From: Sphingobacteriales bacterium
GTDB lineage: Bacteria > Bacteroidota > Bacteroidia > Chitinophagales > JADJOU01
Assembly (NCBI GenBank): GCA_021297855.1
Contig: JAJTHM010000001.1
Coordinates: 1 to 44,353, forward strand
Length of the DNA: 44,353 nucleotides
Reading direction: 5' to 3'
Part shown: positions 16,881-25,028 of the stretch, piece after piece
Layout: every line of letters starts with the position of its first letter
Numbering within the stretch: the first letter of the stretch is position 1
The notes under the pieces: model-generated
What the model was told of the DNA's origin: nothing
The model's database searches: none
Seen by the model: only the letters and a program-made list of their open reading frames with translations
Made by a program: the position numbers and the translations under genes

Positions 16881-18332
16881 TTAATTATTTTTTAACTCTA
16901 ACAAGTTGGTCAAATACTGAGAGCCATTGGCTGAGATATCTAATATAAACTGCGGATATATACCCAACACTAAAACTAGTAGTGCTATAAAGCCAAGTGC
17001 AGTTAAATCAAAAGCCGATACAGCTTTAAAATTGGAAACGTGCTCGGAAACCTCACCCATAAAGGCTCTTTGATATACCCTAAGCAAATAAGCCGCCCCA
17101 AGGATAATGGTCGAACCCGCCAGAATACCGAGTATAGGATTATACAAAAATACAGACATGAGAAGCAAAAACTCTCCAGGAAATCCATTCGTAAGAGGAG
17201 TCACTGCGATAGTGCCGATTATAATAATTAACGTAAGTGCGCTAAAAAGAGGCGATTTTGATGAAATTCCTCCGAGATCCGATAGATAGCGGGTCCCAGT
17301 GCTCCGCTCTATGATATCGAAAATGTATAGTATCCCGACTATATTGATACCATGCACCAGCATCTGAAATGCAACACCTTGAAATCCAACAAATTTGTAA
17401 GCGAAAATTCCTGCTGTGATTAATCCTACGTGAGATAATGAAGAAAAGGCAGCTATGAGCTTCAAGTCATTTCTTCTTAAAGCAATGATGGCTCCATATA
17501 CTGTGCCAATGATGGCCAAGATAATAACTACTTTTTGGATAATTGGTAGCGCATCATCTTGAAATGGGACCAACCATCTAAGTAAGCCAAATAAACCCAT
17601 TTTAAGCATAATCCCTGATAAAAGAACTGTGCCTTCTGCTGGAGCTTTCCTATAAGTTGAGGGTTGCCATGAATGCAAAGGGAAAATGGGAATTTTAACC
17701 CCAAATCCAATGAGTAAGAATATTGTGTAGAGAATTTGCGTCTTTCCGGTGAGTGAGTTCTTGGCCATTTCTGTAATCTCAAAACTACCTGATTTAGTCT
17801 CAACAGCAAACAAGATAAAGGCAGCTAGAATAAATAAACTACCCACAAATGTATATATGAAGAAGCGAACAAATGTTTTATTCAATTCTTTTCCATTGCC
17901 CCATTTATATACAATGTAATAAATGGGTAACAATGCCAATTCCCAGAAAAAGTAAAATAAAATGGCATTTAAGCTTGCGAAAACCCCAATCAAGGCGAAC
18001 TGCATAAGAAATACACATCCATAAAATGAACGAGTATATGTCTTTTCCCAGGCCATGATGTTTACATAAAAAATAACAAAATTAGTCAAGGCAAACATCA
18101 TAACTCCAATACTATCTAATCCGATATGAAGACTGCCGCCTGTTCCGACGAGAAAAGTTTCGTTATAATATATAAAGTTATAATAATTGAGAGGGTCGTA
18201 CTTGAAAAGCACATAGAGTGATAAAAGAAAAAATGAACCAGAAAAGGCTAAACTAAATTCTTTAACCAATTTATTAGGCATAAAGAAGGCTACAAGAGCT
18301 ACAATTAGGGGTAATATTAATATCAGTTGCAC
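16881..18332 (-). CDS. nuoM: NADH-quinone oxidoreductase subunit M
   Basis: This is the second antiporter-like pump subunit of complex I, with 483 residues and about 14 helices. Recognisable elements are FFWELALLPIYYIVYKWG near residue 125 (conserved Glu), GFGVKIPIFPLHSWQPSTY (channel Lys then H-x-W-x-P) and KLIAAFSSLSHVGL. It is separated by 18 bases from nuoL and 9 from nuoN, so the three are cotranscribed. Confidence 0.95.
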   Translation of the reverse strand: MQLILILPLIVALVAFFMPNKLVKEFSLAFSGSFFLLSLYVLFKYDPLNYYNFIYYNETFLVGTGGSLHIGLDSIGVMMFALTNFVIFYVNIMAWEKTYTRSFYGCVFLMQFALIGVFASLNAILFYFFWELALLPIYYIVYKWGNGKELNKTFVRFFIYTFVGSLFILAAFILFAVETKSGSFEITEMAKNSLTGKTQILYTIFLLIGFGVKIPIFPLHSWQPSTYRKAPAEGTVLLSGIMLKMGLFGLLRWLVPFQDDALPIIQKVVIILAIIGTVYGAIIALRRNDLKLIAAFSSLSHVGLITAGIFAYKFVGFQGVAFQMLVHGINIVGILYIFDIIERSTGTRYLSDLGGISSKSPLFSALTLIIIIGTIAVTPLTNGFPGEFLLLMSVFLYNPILGILAGSTIILGAAYLLRVYQRAFMGEVSEHVSNFKAVSAFDLTALGFIALLVLVLGIYPQFILDISANGSQYLTNLLELKNN

Positions 18333-18350
18333 AATGCTGTAATTTAATAT

Positions 18351-20276
18351 TTAGAATACAAACAAAATAGAAGTCAAAATAATCACAACAGCTACAGCTA
18401 TATAGGCTAAATAGTATTCTATATTGCCATTTTGCGCAGTGCGAAGAAGCTGCCCTACACCGTAAAATAATCTCGTACTCCCGAATACTATGGGCTGAAT
18501 GAAATAATGTTCTACGTAATAGAAACAAAAATCAGACATAGATTCCATTGGTTTAACTACTAGATTGTGATACAATTCATCGACATAAAACTTTTTCTCG
18601 CCCCAAAGAGAAAATCCAAAACGAGGCTTGACTAGTTGATCATTTGTTTGTTTTTTGAATTTGAGAAATGCAAAACTACCGAGCACTAGGACTACAGCAG
18701 TGGCTATGAGCATGAGCATAATCTCCGTGCTATGTGATAAATGACTTGTGTGAGGGGGTAGGACTTTGAGTGAGTTTATATTGGATAACCAATAAGCCAT
18801 TTTTTGACTTAAACCACCTCCTAGTATATGGGGCAAATTGAATAGACCACCAAAAATAGAAAATATGGCAAGTATGATTAAAGGCAAGGTCATAGAACTA
18901 GGGCTTTCATGTAGGTGGGATTCTTGCTCCTGACTACCTCTAAATTTACCCCAAAATGTCAACGTATAAACCCGAACCATATAAATAATGGTTATCGCCG
19001 CACTGGCCAAGGCAAATCCCCAAACCACAGGCGAATGATTGTATAACTTCTCTAATATTTCATCTTTGGAAAAGAACCCCGACATAAACGGTGCACCTAT
19101 TATGGCTAGAGTTCCGATGGCGAAGGTTAAATGAGTCAATTTAATTTTATTTCTCAAGCCTCCCATGCGCAAAATATCTTGTTCTCCACTCATAGCATGT
19201 ATAACAGAGCCCGCTCCAAGGAATAGCAATGCTTTAAAAAAGGCATGTGTAGTCAAATGAAACATAGCCGAAGTATAAGCGCCTACGCCGAGTGCCACAA
19301 ACATAAGTCCAAGTTGAGAAACGGTAGAATAGGCTAAGACTTTTTTAATATCATTTTGAAACAATCCTATCATAGCACCTAGGATAGAGGTAGCCATACC
19401 TATGACTAAAATTGTATTTAAAGTAAATGGAGCTAATTCAAACAAGGCAGCATTGCGAACCACAAGATAGATACCTGCTGTCACCATGGTGGCCGCATGA
19501 ATCAATGCTGATACAGGGGTAGGTCCCGCCATAGCATCGGGTAACCAAGTGTATAATGGTATCTGAGCACTCTTACCCATAGCACCTATAAATAGGCAAA
19601 GAGTAATGGCAGTGTAAATATAAGGTTGATAGAGACCAAGTTGTCCAGATGCTTTAAGCGCTAGGTCTCCAGCAGCTATTGAATTGATTTCATTGAAATT
19701 AATCGTGCCAAAGTTCTGAATGCAAAGAAATAAACCCATAAGAAGACCTAAATCCCCTATTCTGTTCATTATAAAGGCTTTTCGAGCCGCATGTCCATAT
19801 TCTACATTCTTAAACCAAAATCCAATGAGTAGATACGAACATAATCCTACACCTTCCCAACCTACAAAAAGCATGATGAAATTCCCCCCTAGGACAAGCA
19901 TCAACATGGAAAAAATAAATAGATTTAGGTAAGCAAAGAATCTACCTATGCCTTTGTCATGAGACATATATCCAATAGAATATAAATGAATCAAGGTACC
20001 TATCCCTGTAATAATGAGCATCATCCATGAACTCAACTCATCTACCCAAAGGGAAAAACCAATATGAAGAGTAGATATATGCATCCAGGTGAAAAAAGGA
20101 ACTTCGTAGGCACCGTCACTCACCACTTTTTGGTACATAAATATCGCACAGATGAAGGAAATTAATACCGCAACTGTTCCCAGAATGCCAGAGGCTTTTC
20201 CTAGCTTTTTCCCTAGTATAAGGTTTATCAGAAATCCTACTATAGGAGATAAAATCAATATTTTGGCTAAAATCAC
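18351..20276 (-). CDS. nuoL: NADH-quinone oxidoreductase subunit L
   Basis: The largest antiporter-like subunit of complex I, at 641 residues, forms the distal pump and carries the long lateral helix that runs back along the membrane arm. Signatures are FVGWEGVGLCSYLLIGFW (conserved Glu), MGKSAQIPLYTWLPDAMAGPTPVSALIHAATMV (the most diagnostic block, with the channel Lys) and KKVLAYSTVSQLGLM. The C-terminal part after residue about 480 (lateral helix and last TM) is intact. The nuoK stop lies 17 bases upstream. Confidence 0.96.
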   Translation of the reverse strand: MILAKILILSPIVGFLINLILGKKLGKASGILGTVAVLISFICAIFMYQKVVSDGAYEVPFFTWMHISTLHIGFSLWVDELSSWMMLIITGIGTLIHLYSIGYMSHDKGIGRFFAYLNLFIFSMLMLVLGGNFIMLFVGWEGVGLCSYLLIGFWFKNVEYGHAARKAFIMNRIGDLGLLMGLFLCIQNFGTINFNEINSIAAGDLALKASGQLGLYQPYIYTAITLCLFIGAMGKSAQIPLYTWLPDAMAGPTPVSALIHAATMVTAGIYLVVRNAALFELAPFTLNTILVIGMATSILGAMIGLFQNDIKKVLAYSTVSQLGLMFVALGVGAYTSAMFHLTTHAFFKALLFLGAGSVIHAMSGEQDILRMGGLRNKIKLTHLTFAIGTLAIIGAPFMSGFFSKDEILEKLYNHSPVVWGFALASAAITIIYMVRVYTLTFWGKFRGSQEQESHLHESPSSMTLPLIILAIFSIFGGLFNLPHILGGGLSQKMAYWLSNINSLKVLPPHTSHLSHSTEIMLMLIATAVVLVLGSFAFLKFKKQTNDQLVKPRFGFSLWGEKKFYVDELYHNLVVKPMESMSDFCFYYVEHYFIQPIVFGSTRLFYGVGQLLRTAQNGNIEYYLAYIAVAVVIILTSILFVF

Positions 20277-20293
20277 TTTATGTTCGTTTTAGT

Positions 20294-20602
20294 TTATCCT
20301 TTTAAATTATCTAAGAAGCTACTATCTATCGTCTTGAATTTTCTATAAATCAATACGATCAAAGCCAGACCCACTGCTACTTCTGCAGCAGCTACCAGCA
20401 TGGAGAAGAATACAAATATATGTCCGTTCATCTGTCCAAACATTTTAGCAAATACCACTAAGAGAAGATTGGAGGCATTGAGCATGAGCTCTATACACAT
20501 GAGAAGTATGATGACATTTCTGCGAACCAATGCGCCCAGCAAACCAATGCAAAAGAGCGCCGATGCGAGCCATAAATAATTTTCAAATCCTATTAAGTTC
20601 AT
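20294..20602 (-). CDS. nuoK: NADH-quinone oxidoreductase subunit K
   Basis: This small three-helix subunit of the complex I membrane arm is related to MrpC. The ATG at 20602 gives 102 residues, the family length. An upstream start at 20659 would add 19 unrelated residues and overlap nuoJ. The conserved membrane Glu lies in [15 protein letters not shown], with a second acidic site in [11 protein letters not shown]. It sits 34 bases after nuoJ and 17 before nuoL. Confidence 0.95.
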   Translation of the reverse strand: MNLIGFENYLWLASALFCIGLLGALVRRNVIILLMCIELMLNASNLLLVVFAKMFGQMNGHIFVFFSMLVAAAEVAVGLALIVLIYRKFKTIDSSFLDNLKG

Positions 20603-20636
20603 GCTAGTTGGTATAGTTTGTGTGATGCCCAGGGAT

Positions 20637-21176
20637 TTAGTTGTCAGTTCTTTTTTCACGGCTACCGAGGAATACCGCGCCCACCATAGCTGCTATGAAT
20701 AGAATGGATGCTATCTCAAAAGGGAAGACATAGTCAGTAAATAACATTTTACCCAGCGGTTTTACATAGCCGAAATCTGGGGGCAAGGCTGCGCCTAAAG
20801 CACTGTTATTGGTGGGTTGAATAGGTATGTCCCCCATATTTTTAAGGTAGATCACCAATAGAGTAATCAGAGTCCCGCCAGAGATGAAACCAGCGAGTAC
20901 TTTCCATAATAAGGATTTATTAGGTTCATTGCTCGCATTCATATTCATAAGCATGAGTACGAAGAGGAAAAGAACCATGATAGCCCCAGCATACACGATA
21001 ATATTAATCACGGCTATGAACTGTGCTTGCAATAAGACATAATGCCCCGTCAGGCTAAACATAGTGAGAATTAAAAAAATGACACTGTAAATTGGGTTTC
21101 TAGCCAAGACTACCATGAGCGCACAAATGAGCGTGATGGCTGAAAAGGCGATAAAAGCAATATTGGTTAAATCCAT
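20637..21176 (-). CDS. nuoJ: NADH-quinone oxidoreductase subunit J
   Basis: This five-helix subunit of the complex I membrane arm has 179 residues. The NuoJ signature [33 protein letters not shown] is in the third helix region, and [16 protein letters not shown] lies in the first. It starts 3 bases after nuoI ends and is followed by nuoK, the normal order. Confidence 0.95.
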   Translation of the reverse strand: MDLTNIAFIAFSAITLICALMVVLARNPIYSVIFLILTMFSLTGHYVLLQAQFIAVINIIVYAGAIMVLFLFVLMLMNMNASNEPNKSLLWKVLAGFISGGTLITLLVIYLKNMGDIPIQPTNNSALGAALPPDFGYVKPLGKMLFTDYVFPFEIASILFIAAMVGAVFLGSREKRTDN

Positions 21177-21179
21177 AGA

Positions 21180-21782
21180 TTAAGATTGTATTCCTTCGAA
21201 AACTTGATTATGCTTATGTTTTTTATCATTTTTAAATTCTAAAACTTCTGGCGTTTGTCTCTTACTCACATCCACAGGTTTATCCATAGATTCTACTAAT
21301 ATTTCTTTCCCATAGATGAAATCTTTACGCATAAATTCTGCATCTACGATTCTATCTGTGAGGAAAATAGCCTCTTTCGGACAGGCATCCTCACACAAAC
21401 CACAAAAAATACATCGAAGCATATTGATTTCGTAGGTAGCTGCATATTTTTCTTCGCGGTACAAATGCTTCTCATCAGACTTTCTCTCCGCAGCCTCCAT
21501 CGTGATAGCTTCTGCAGGGCAAGCTAGGGCGCATAGTCCACAGGCTGTGCATCGCTCTGCTCCTTTCTCATCTCGCTTCAATACATGCTGACCTCTATAT
21601 ATTGTTGAGAATTCCCTTGTCTCCTCCGGATAGCGAACAGTAGCCGGTTTTCTAAAAAGGTGACTAATTGTAGTGGCCATACCTTTAAAAATAGCAGGCA
21701 GATATAGGCTCTCCATGAAACTCATCTTGGTTTCTGTGACTACTTTCTTTCGTTTGGAAAGATTAAAATACTGTTCGTCCAT
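21180..21782 (-). CDS. nuoI: NADH-quinone oxidoreductase subunit I (two 4Fe-4S ferredoxin domain)
   Basis: This peripheral-arm subunit carries clusters N6a and N6b, passing electrons toward N2 and quinone. Two 4Fe-4S motifs are intact: CTACGLCALACP near residue 80 and CIFCGLCEDACP near residue 125. Its 200 residues are slightly longer than usual because of an N-terminal extension (about 20 residues, basic). It is the first gene of this nuo run: upstream lies an unrelated opposite-strand gene remnant, so nuoA-H must be elsewhere. No TAnnTTTG box was found in the upstream gap (21783-21920). Confidence 0.96.
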   Translation of the reverse strand: MDEQYFNLSKRKKVVTETKMSFMESLYLPAIFKGMATTISHLFRKPATVRYPEETREFSTIYRGQHVLKRDEKGAERCTACGLCALACPAEAITMEAAERKSDEKHLYREEKYAATYEINMLRCIFCGLCEDACPKEAIFLTDRIVDAEFMRKDFIYGKEILVESMDKPVDVSKRQTPEVLEFKNDKKHKHNQVFEGIQS

Positions 21783-21900
21783 TTCTCAATCTTGAAAGTG
21801 CAAGTTTAACGAATAATTGATAATTAGGAATTAATAATTTTAGTGAAAAATTGACATTATCATAAACAATTGTGACTTTGAGAATTTAGTGAATATTACA

Positions 21901-21928
21901 TTGCCGTAATTCCTTATTTTTACTTTTG
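21901..21928 (+). promoter_or_regulatory. Full Bacteroidota promoter (TTG -33, 17-bp spacer, TACTTTTG -7)
   Basis: TTG at 21901-21903 and TACTTTTG at 21921-21928 are 17 bases apart, the best complete promoter match in the window. It drives only the broken T9SS cargo gene, so a promoter survives in front of a decayed gene. Confidence 0.6.
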
Positions 21929-22265
21929 AAATTCAATACTTTGAGATTTATTTATATTCTTATTATTTCATTTTTATTTAGCTCTAGTTTATGGGGTCAG
22001 AGGACTTTTGCGAGTAGAGCGCTGGATTATAAATGGATTTATTCTTATTCTAGTTGGGGAAATATTGTCAGTAAGAATATCCTTCAAATAGATACATCTT
22101 TTCTCCATTAAAAAAGAATTTAGAATATCGAATAGCTATGGCGCACTCGTTTTAGAAGGGGAATGCGAGGGGACTATTGATGTCGCTGGTTTGATGAAGG
22201 GTATTTATTTTCTAAATATTCAAACAAGAGACAACGCTCTTTACACTAAGTTTCTGAAAGAATGA
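21926..22265 (+). pseudogene. Remnant of a secreted protein with T9SS type A sorting domain
   Basis: Two reading frames carry the ends of one gene. The first (TTG at 21926 or 21941, stop at 22111) encodes a signal peptide (FNTLRFIYILIISFLFSSSLWGQ) and about 40 more residues. A second frame, open from 22092 to the stop at 22263-22265, encodes FRISNSYGALVLEGE, then TIDVAGLMKGIYFLNIQTR and YTKFLKE. This is the typical Por/T9SS type A C-terminal sorting domain (G.LV..G, D..GL..GIYFL.I, ..KFLK). The frames meet with a shift around 22092-22109, and almost no passenger domain remains. The gene was therefore shortened and frameshifted; a functional product is unlikely. Confidence 0.7.
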
Positions 22266-22281
22266 CTTTTTTTAAACCCAA

Positions 22282-22309
22282 AATCCGTCCCGTACATACG
22301 GGACGGATT
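22282..22309. terminator. Near-perfect palindrome, terminator-like
   Basis: AATCCGTCCCGTA (22282-22294) and TACGGGACGGATT (22297-22309) form a 13-bp perfect stem around CA. It lies 17 bases after the sorting-domain stop codon and is the first of a run of palindromes. Confidence 0.6.
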
Positions 22310-22316
22310 CGTATAA

Positions 22317-22385
22317 GAGTTTTATGGTCAATATTTTAGAATATCTGACCAAAACTCTATCACGTCTCGTTTTTTTGAACGAGAC
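22317..22385. repeat. Two further stem-loops
   Basis: GAGTTTTATGGTCAATATT pairs imperfectly with AATATCTGACCAAAACTC (22317-22357). GTCTCGTT (22364-22371) pairs perfectly with AACGAGAC (22378-22385) around TTTTTG. They continue the palindrome cluster between the T9SS remnant and the SLC13 gene. Confidence 0.6.
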
Positions 22386-22470
22386 CACCTATCGCACTAT
22401 CCTTTTCCTTCGTCAAAGTCTATTGCGTAATGTGGGTTAAAATGTATTGTCAACATAAAACGGTGCTTTA

Positions 22471-22534
22471 GAGGGCGAAGCCCTCTCCCCCGTGCACTCG
22501 GCAGGAAAATTCGCTTGCGAATTTTCCTGCCGAG
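22471..22534. repeat. Strong tandem palindromes downstream of the SLC13 permease gene
   Basis: GAGGGC-GAA-GCCCTC (22471-22485) is a perfect 6-bp hairpin. CTCGGCAGGAAAATTCGC (22497-22514) and GCGAATTTTCCTGCCGAG (22517-22534) form an 18-bp perfect stem with a TT loop. These lie 72 bases after the SLC13 stop on the minus strand and may end or stabilise its mRNA. The higher GC of the stems against the AT-rich surroundings suggests a dispersed palindromic element. Confidence 0.75.
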
Positions 22535-22606
22535 CCATATAGATTTTGAAAAAAATATGAGTTTCCGCCATCTCAAAATAGTTGATAGCTATACAACCAG
22601 ATCTGC

Positions 22607-24070
22607 TTAATACATATAATTCATAAATATAGGTATCAAATACCAACAAAAAACCGAAATCAAGATAATCGAAACAATATTCATAATGAAGCCGGAATAA
22701 GCCATTTGTTTGAGTTTGATATGACCGCTAGAGAACACAATAGCATTGGGTGGAGTTCCCATAGGCAGCATACTCGCGCAGCTAGCCGCCATAGTCATAG
22801 GGATGCCTAGCATCAATGGATTCATCCCTACGGCTATAGCCAGACTAGATACCACAGGCGCGAAGATGATAACCTGAGCGACATTGCTCGTTAGTTCGCT
22901 GATGAAAATAGATAAGGTTGTCACTATCACCACAAGAAGAAACCCTTGCACATGATAGCTCGCCAACCAATTTCCAAGCATTTGAACCAGCTTAGCTTCT
23001 TCCAATCCTTTTCCCAGAGCGATTCCTCCGCCAAACAAAAGTAAAATTCCCCAAGCCATTTTCTTCGAATCTTCCCAATCCAGAAGATTTTCGTTTTCAT
23101 TTTCTATTTTTCGAACTCCAGATGGAATAGCAAATAAGAGTATGGTTGACATCAATGCGATAATCGTATCATCCAATTGAAAATTTGGACTGATTTTATT
23201 GATCAAATCTTTCGTAATCCAAAGTATAGAGGTGGATGTAAAAATGATAAACACTCTTTTTTCTGCCGTTGAGAATTTCCCCAATTCCTTGTACTGATCA
23301 TGAATCAAGGCTTTGGTATCTTTATTAGATTTGATATGATTTGGATAGAGCCATTTAACCAAAATCAAATACATCGCTACCATCAAGGCAATCGATAAAG
23401 GCGTGCAAACCATCATCCAGTCCATAAATCCGATTTGATGATTGAACTGTGCTTTGATATGACCCACATAAGCGATATTGGGAGGTGTGCCGATGATAGT
23501 TCCTACACTCATATTGGATGCCATGGCGATGACGAGTAGTAAGACCAGTGAAAAATTAGCTAAATTGCCTTCTCCTGAATGATTCTGTTTCATCACATGG
23601 ATAATGGATAACGCTATGGGAAGCATCATAATTGTCGTAGCCGTATTGCTTAGCCACATACTCAGTAGCCCTGTAGCAATAATAAATCCTATTATAATTC
23701 GATCACCACTCGTTCCTGTCAGTTTCACTATACTCAATGCAATTCTGCGATGTAAATTCCATTTCTCTATCGCTAGTCCCAACATAAATCCACCCAGAAA
23801 TAGAAAGATAATCGGATTCGCATACGCTTCAGCTGTCTTCTCTATACTCAAAATCTTCATCAACGGAAATAGAACCAAAGGAATTAAACCTACCACTGGC
23901 ATAGGAAGCGCTTCTGTAATCCACCAGCTTATCATCAATATAGCTACAAACAACGCTCGATTAGCAAGCTCAGAAATAGCTAGTGGATTGAAAGTATAGA
24001 AAAGAATTGCTAAGAATAAACCGATGAGAATTTTTGCAGATGGGGACTTTATAATTTCTAGAATAATCAT
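22607..24070 (-). CDS. SLC13/DASS-family anion:sodium symporter
   Basis: This inner-membrane transporter of the divalent anion/sodium symporter family has 487 residues and imports dicarboxylates, citrate, sulfate or phosphate. Two inverted halves each carry the family's SNT-type motif: LSNTATTIMMLPIALSI near residue 155 and ELTSNVAQVIIFAPVVSSL near 395. MPMGTPPNAIVFSSG follows near 440. FLFLGGFMLGLAIEKW and LLFGGGIALGKGLEE are the matching reentrant-loop regions. The precise substrate cannot be told. It stands alone; a TAAATTTG box lies about 90 bases upstream and a palindrome cluster follows. Confidence 0.9.
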   Translation of the reverse strand: MIILEIIKSPSAKILIGLFLAILFYTFNPLAISELANRALFVAILMISWWITEALPMPVVGLIPLVLFPLMKILSIEKTAEAYANPIIFLFLGGFMLGLAIEKWNLHRRIALSIVKLTGTSGDRIIIGFIIATGLLSMWLSNTATTIMMLPIALSIIHVMKQNHSGEGNLANFSLVLLLVIAMASNMSVGTIIGTPPNIAYVGHIKAQFNHQIGFMDWMMVCTPLSIALMVAMYLILVKWLYPNHIKSNKDTKALIHDQYKELGKFSTAEKRVFIIFTSTSILWITKDLINKISPNFQLDDTIIALMSTILLFAIPSGVRKIENENENLLDWEDSKKMAWGILLLFGGGIALGKGLEEAKLVQMLGNWLASYHVQGFLLVVIVTTLSIFISELTSNVAQVIIFAPVVSSLAIAVGMNPLMLGIPMTMAASCASMLPMGTPPNAIVFSSGHIKLKQMAYSGFIMNIVSIILISVFCWYLIPIFMNYMY

Positions 24071-24159
24071 GAGATTTTTATTGATTTTATCTTAGCTTTT
24101 GGATCATAATTTTCAAACCATGCTAAGTATTGATATATTTGGAAAGATAAGAAATAAGG

Positions 24160-24167
24160 CAAATTTA
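24160..24167 (-). promoter_or_regulatory. -7 promoter box candidate for the SLC13 permease
   Basis: TAAATTTG on the minus strand lies 90 bases before the ATG at 24070. There is no TTG at standard -33 spacing. Confidence 0.4.
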
Positions 24168-24424
24168 AGAGGTTGAATTCTTTTCCGTTTACAGGCATTT
24201 TGATGTTTTACTTAACTCGTTGGTTTTAAATTAAAAATAAACTTATAGAATCACAGAGTAGGGGTAAATTATTTATAATTAGGATACAAAGTGGGGGTAA
24301 AAATAATGCTGAATTTTGAATGTTTGATTGAAATACTTTTTATATGACAATTTCGTGTCTTATAATATGGTATCAATATGAAAACACCTAGATAGGCTAA
24401 TATCTAGCTGAAAAATAAACAAGT

Positions 24425-24460
24425 CACAGAGACCGCTATCGCTTAAATCAGCTAGAAGGG
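24425..24460. repeat. Left imperfect direct repeat bracketing rloAB
   Basis: CACAGAGACC, G, CTATCGCTTAA, a 7-base variable part and AGAAGGG recur at 26441-26477 in the same orientation with one indel and a diverged middle. The copies flank the rloA-rloB pair (24474-26277), which would fit insertion by recombination between repeats or a dispersed intergenic repeat. Confidence 0.6.
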
Positions 24461-24473
24461 AAAATTAGTTGGT

Positions 24474-25028
24474 TTATTTTTTAATTTTATCTAACTCGTC
24501 TATAAAAATATGAAAACTGGTAGACGGATTATCGAACACTTTTAGCGTCTTTGATCGCTTGATTGCATCGCAGATTTTTTCTGTCAATTTGAATTCTAGT
24601 TTGTTGTCAATCTTACCTTTTTTGTAAATGTTGCTATTTCTATTAGAAAGTTCTCGTATACATTTCTCTACTGTAATATTAGCTGTTTCGGCTTTATAAT
24701 GCAAAAGAAACCAAAGCTCAATGGAAGGATTTGAGCCAATAATAATGGCTGAATTTATGCTCTGTAGTCTAGCTAAAATATCAGAATTGTCTATATCATA
24801 GACTAGAAAGGTTTTGTCGTTTTCGTGTAAAAACTTATCTCTTTTATAGGCATTTATAAATCTATTATCAATGCTTAAATGAGCGACTTTCGGGATAATC
24901 TCTAATGAAGAAAATCTATATTTTCGTCTTAATAAACTGATGTATGCCTCTTCCGTTTCTCCTTCACAAAATACCCAAAACTTAGGATTGATAATTTTTC
25001 CTTTAGACGGATTTCTTCTACTTTTCAT
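24474..25028 (-). CDS. rloB: RloB-family (TOPRIM-like) protein
   Basis: RloB-domain proteins pair with an AAA ATPase (RloA) in phage-defence cassettes and probably provide the nuclease half. The 184-residue protein keeps the family pattern: FWVFCEGETEEAYISLL (EGETE at 22-26), FLVYDIDNSD (D78, D80), IIGSNPSIELWFLLHY (100-111) and a C-terminal FDNPSTSFHIFIDEL. The acidic EGxTE and DxD sites suggest a metal-binding TOPRIM-like active site. The gene overlaps the end of rloA by 11 bases, so expression is coupled. RloA/RloB were named from genes linked to Campylobacter type I restriction loci; here too a restriction enzyme lies nearby. Confidence 0.88.
   Translation of the reverse strand: MKSRRNPSKGKIINPKFWVFCEGETEEAYISLLRRKYRFSSLEIIPKVAHLSIDNRFINAYKRDKFLHENDKTFLVYDIDNSDILARLQSINSAIIIGSNPSIELWFLLHYKAETANITVEKCIRELSNRNSNIYKKGKIDNKLEFKLTEKICDAIKRSKTLKVFDNPSTSFHIFIDELDKIKK

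Larger units (their letters stand above)
24071..24473. other. Intergenic stretch between SLC13 and the rloB end
   Basis: No gene is supported in these 403 bases. Contents are the SLC13 promoter box (24160-24167), two related GGGGTAAA-containing segments (near 24252-24268 and 24281-24297), a perfect 7-bp stem CTAGATA/TATCTAG (24388-24407) that may end the rloA-rloB transcript, and the left copy of a direct repeat (24425-24460). Confidence 0.6.

Noticed and set aside
20603-20659. Longer NuoK start at 20659
   Set aside because: It adds 19 polar residues, overlaps nuoJ and exceeds the family length; the ATG at 20602 gives 102 residues.
22437-22649. 70-residue open frame on the minus strand overlapping the SLC13 end
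   Set aside because: It reads through two perfect palindromes and the end of the permease in another frame; composition is not protein-like and no start context supports it.
24281-24297. Iteron-like GGGGTAAA copies upstream of SLC13
   Set aside because: Only two diverged copies, with no replication gene near.
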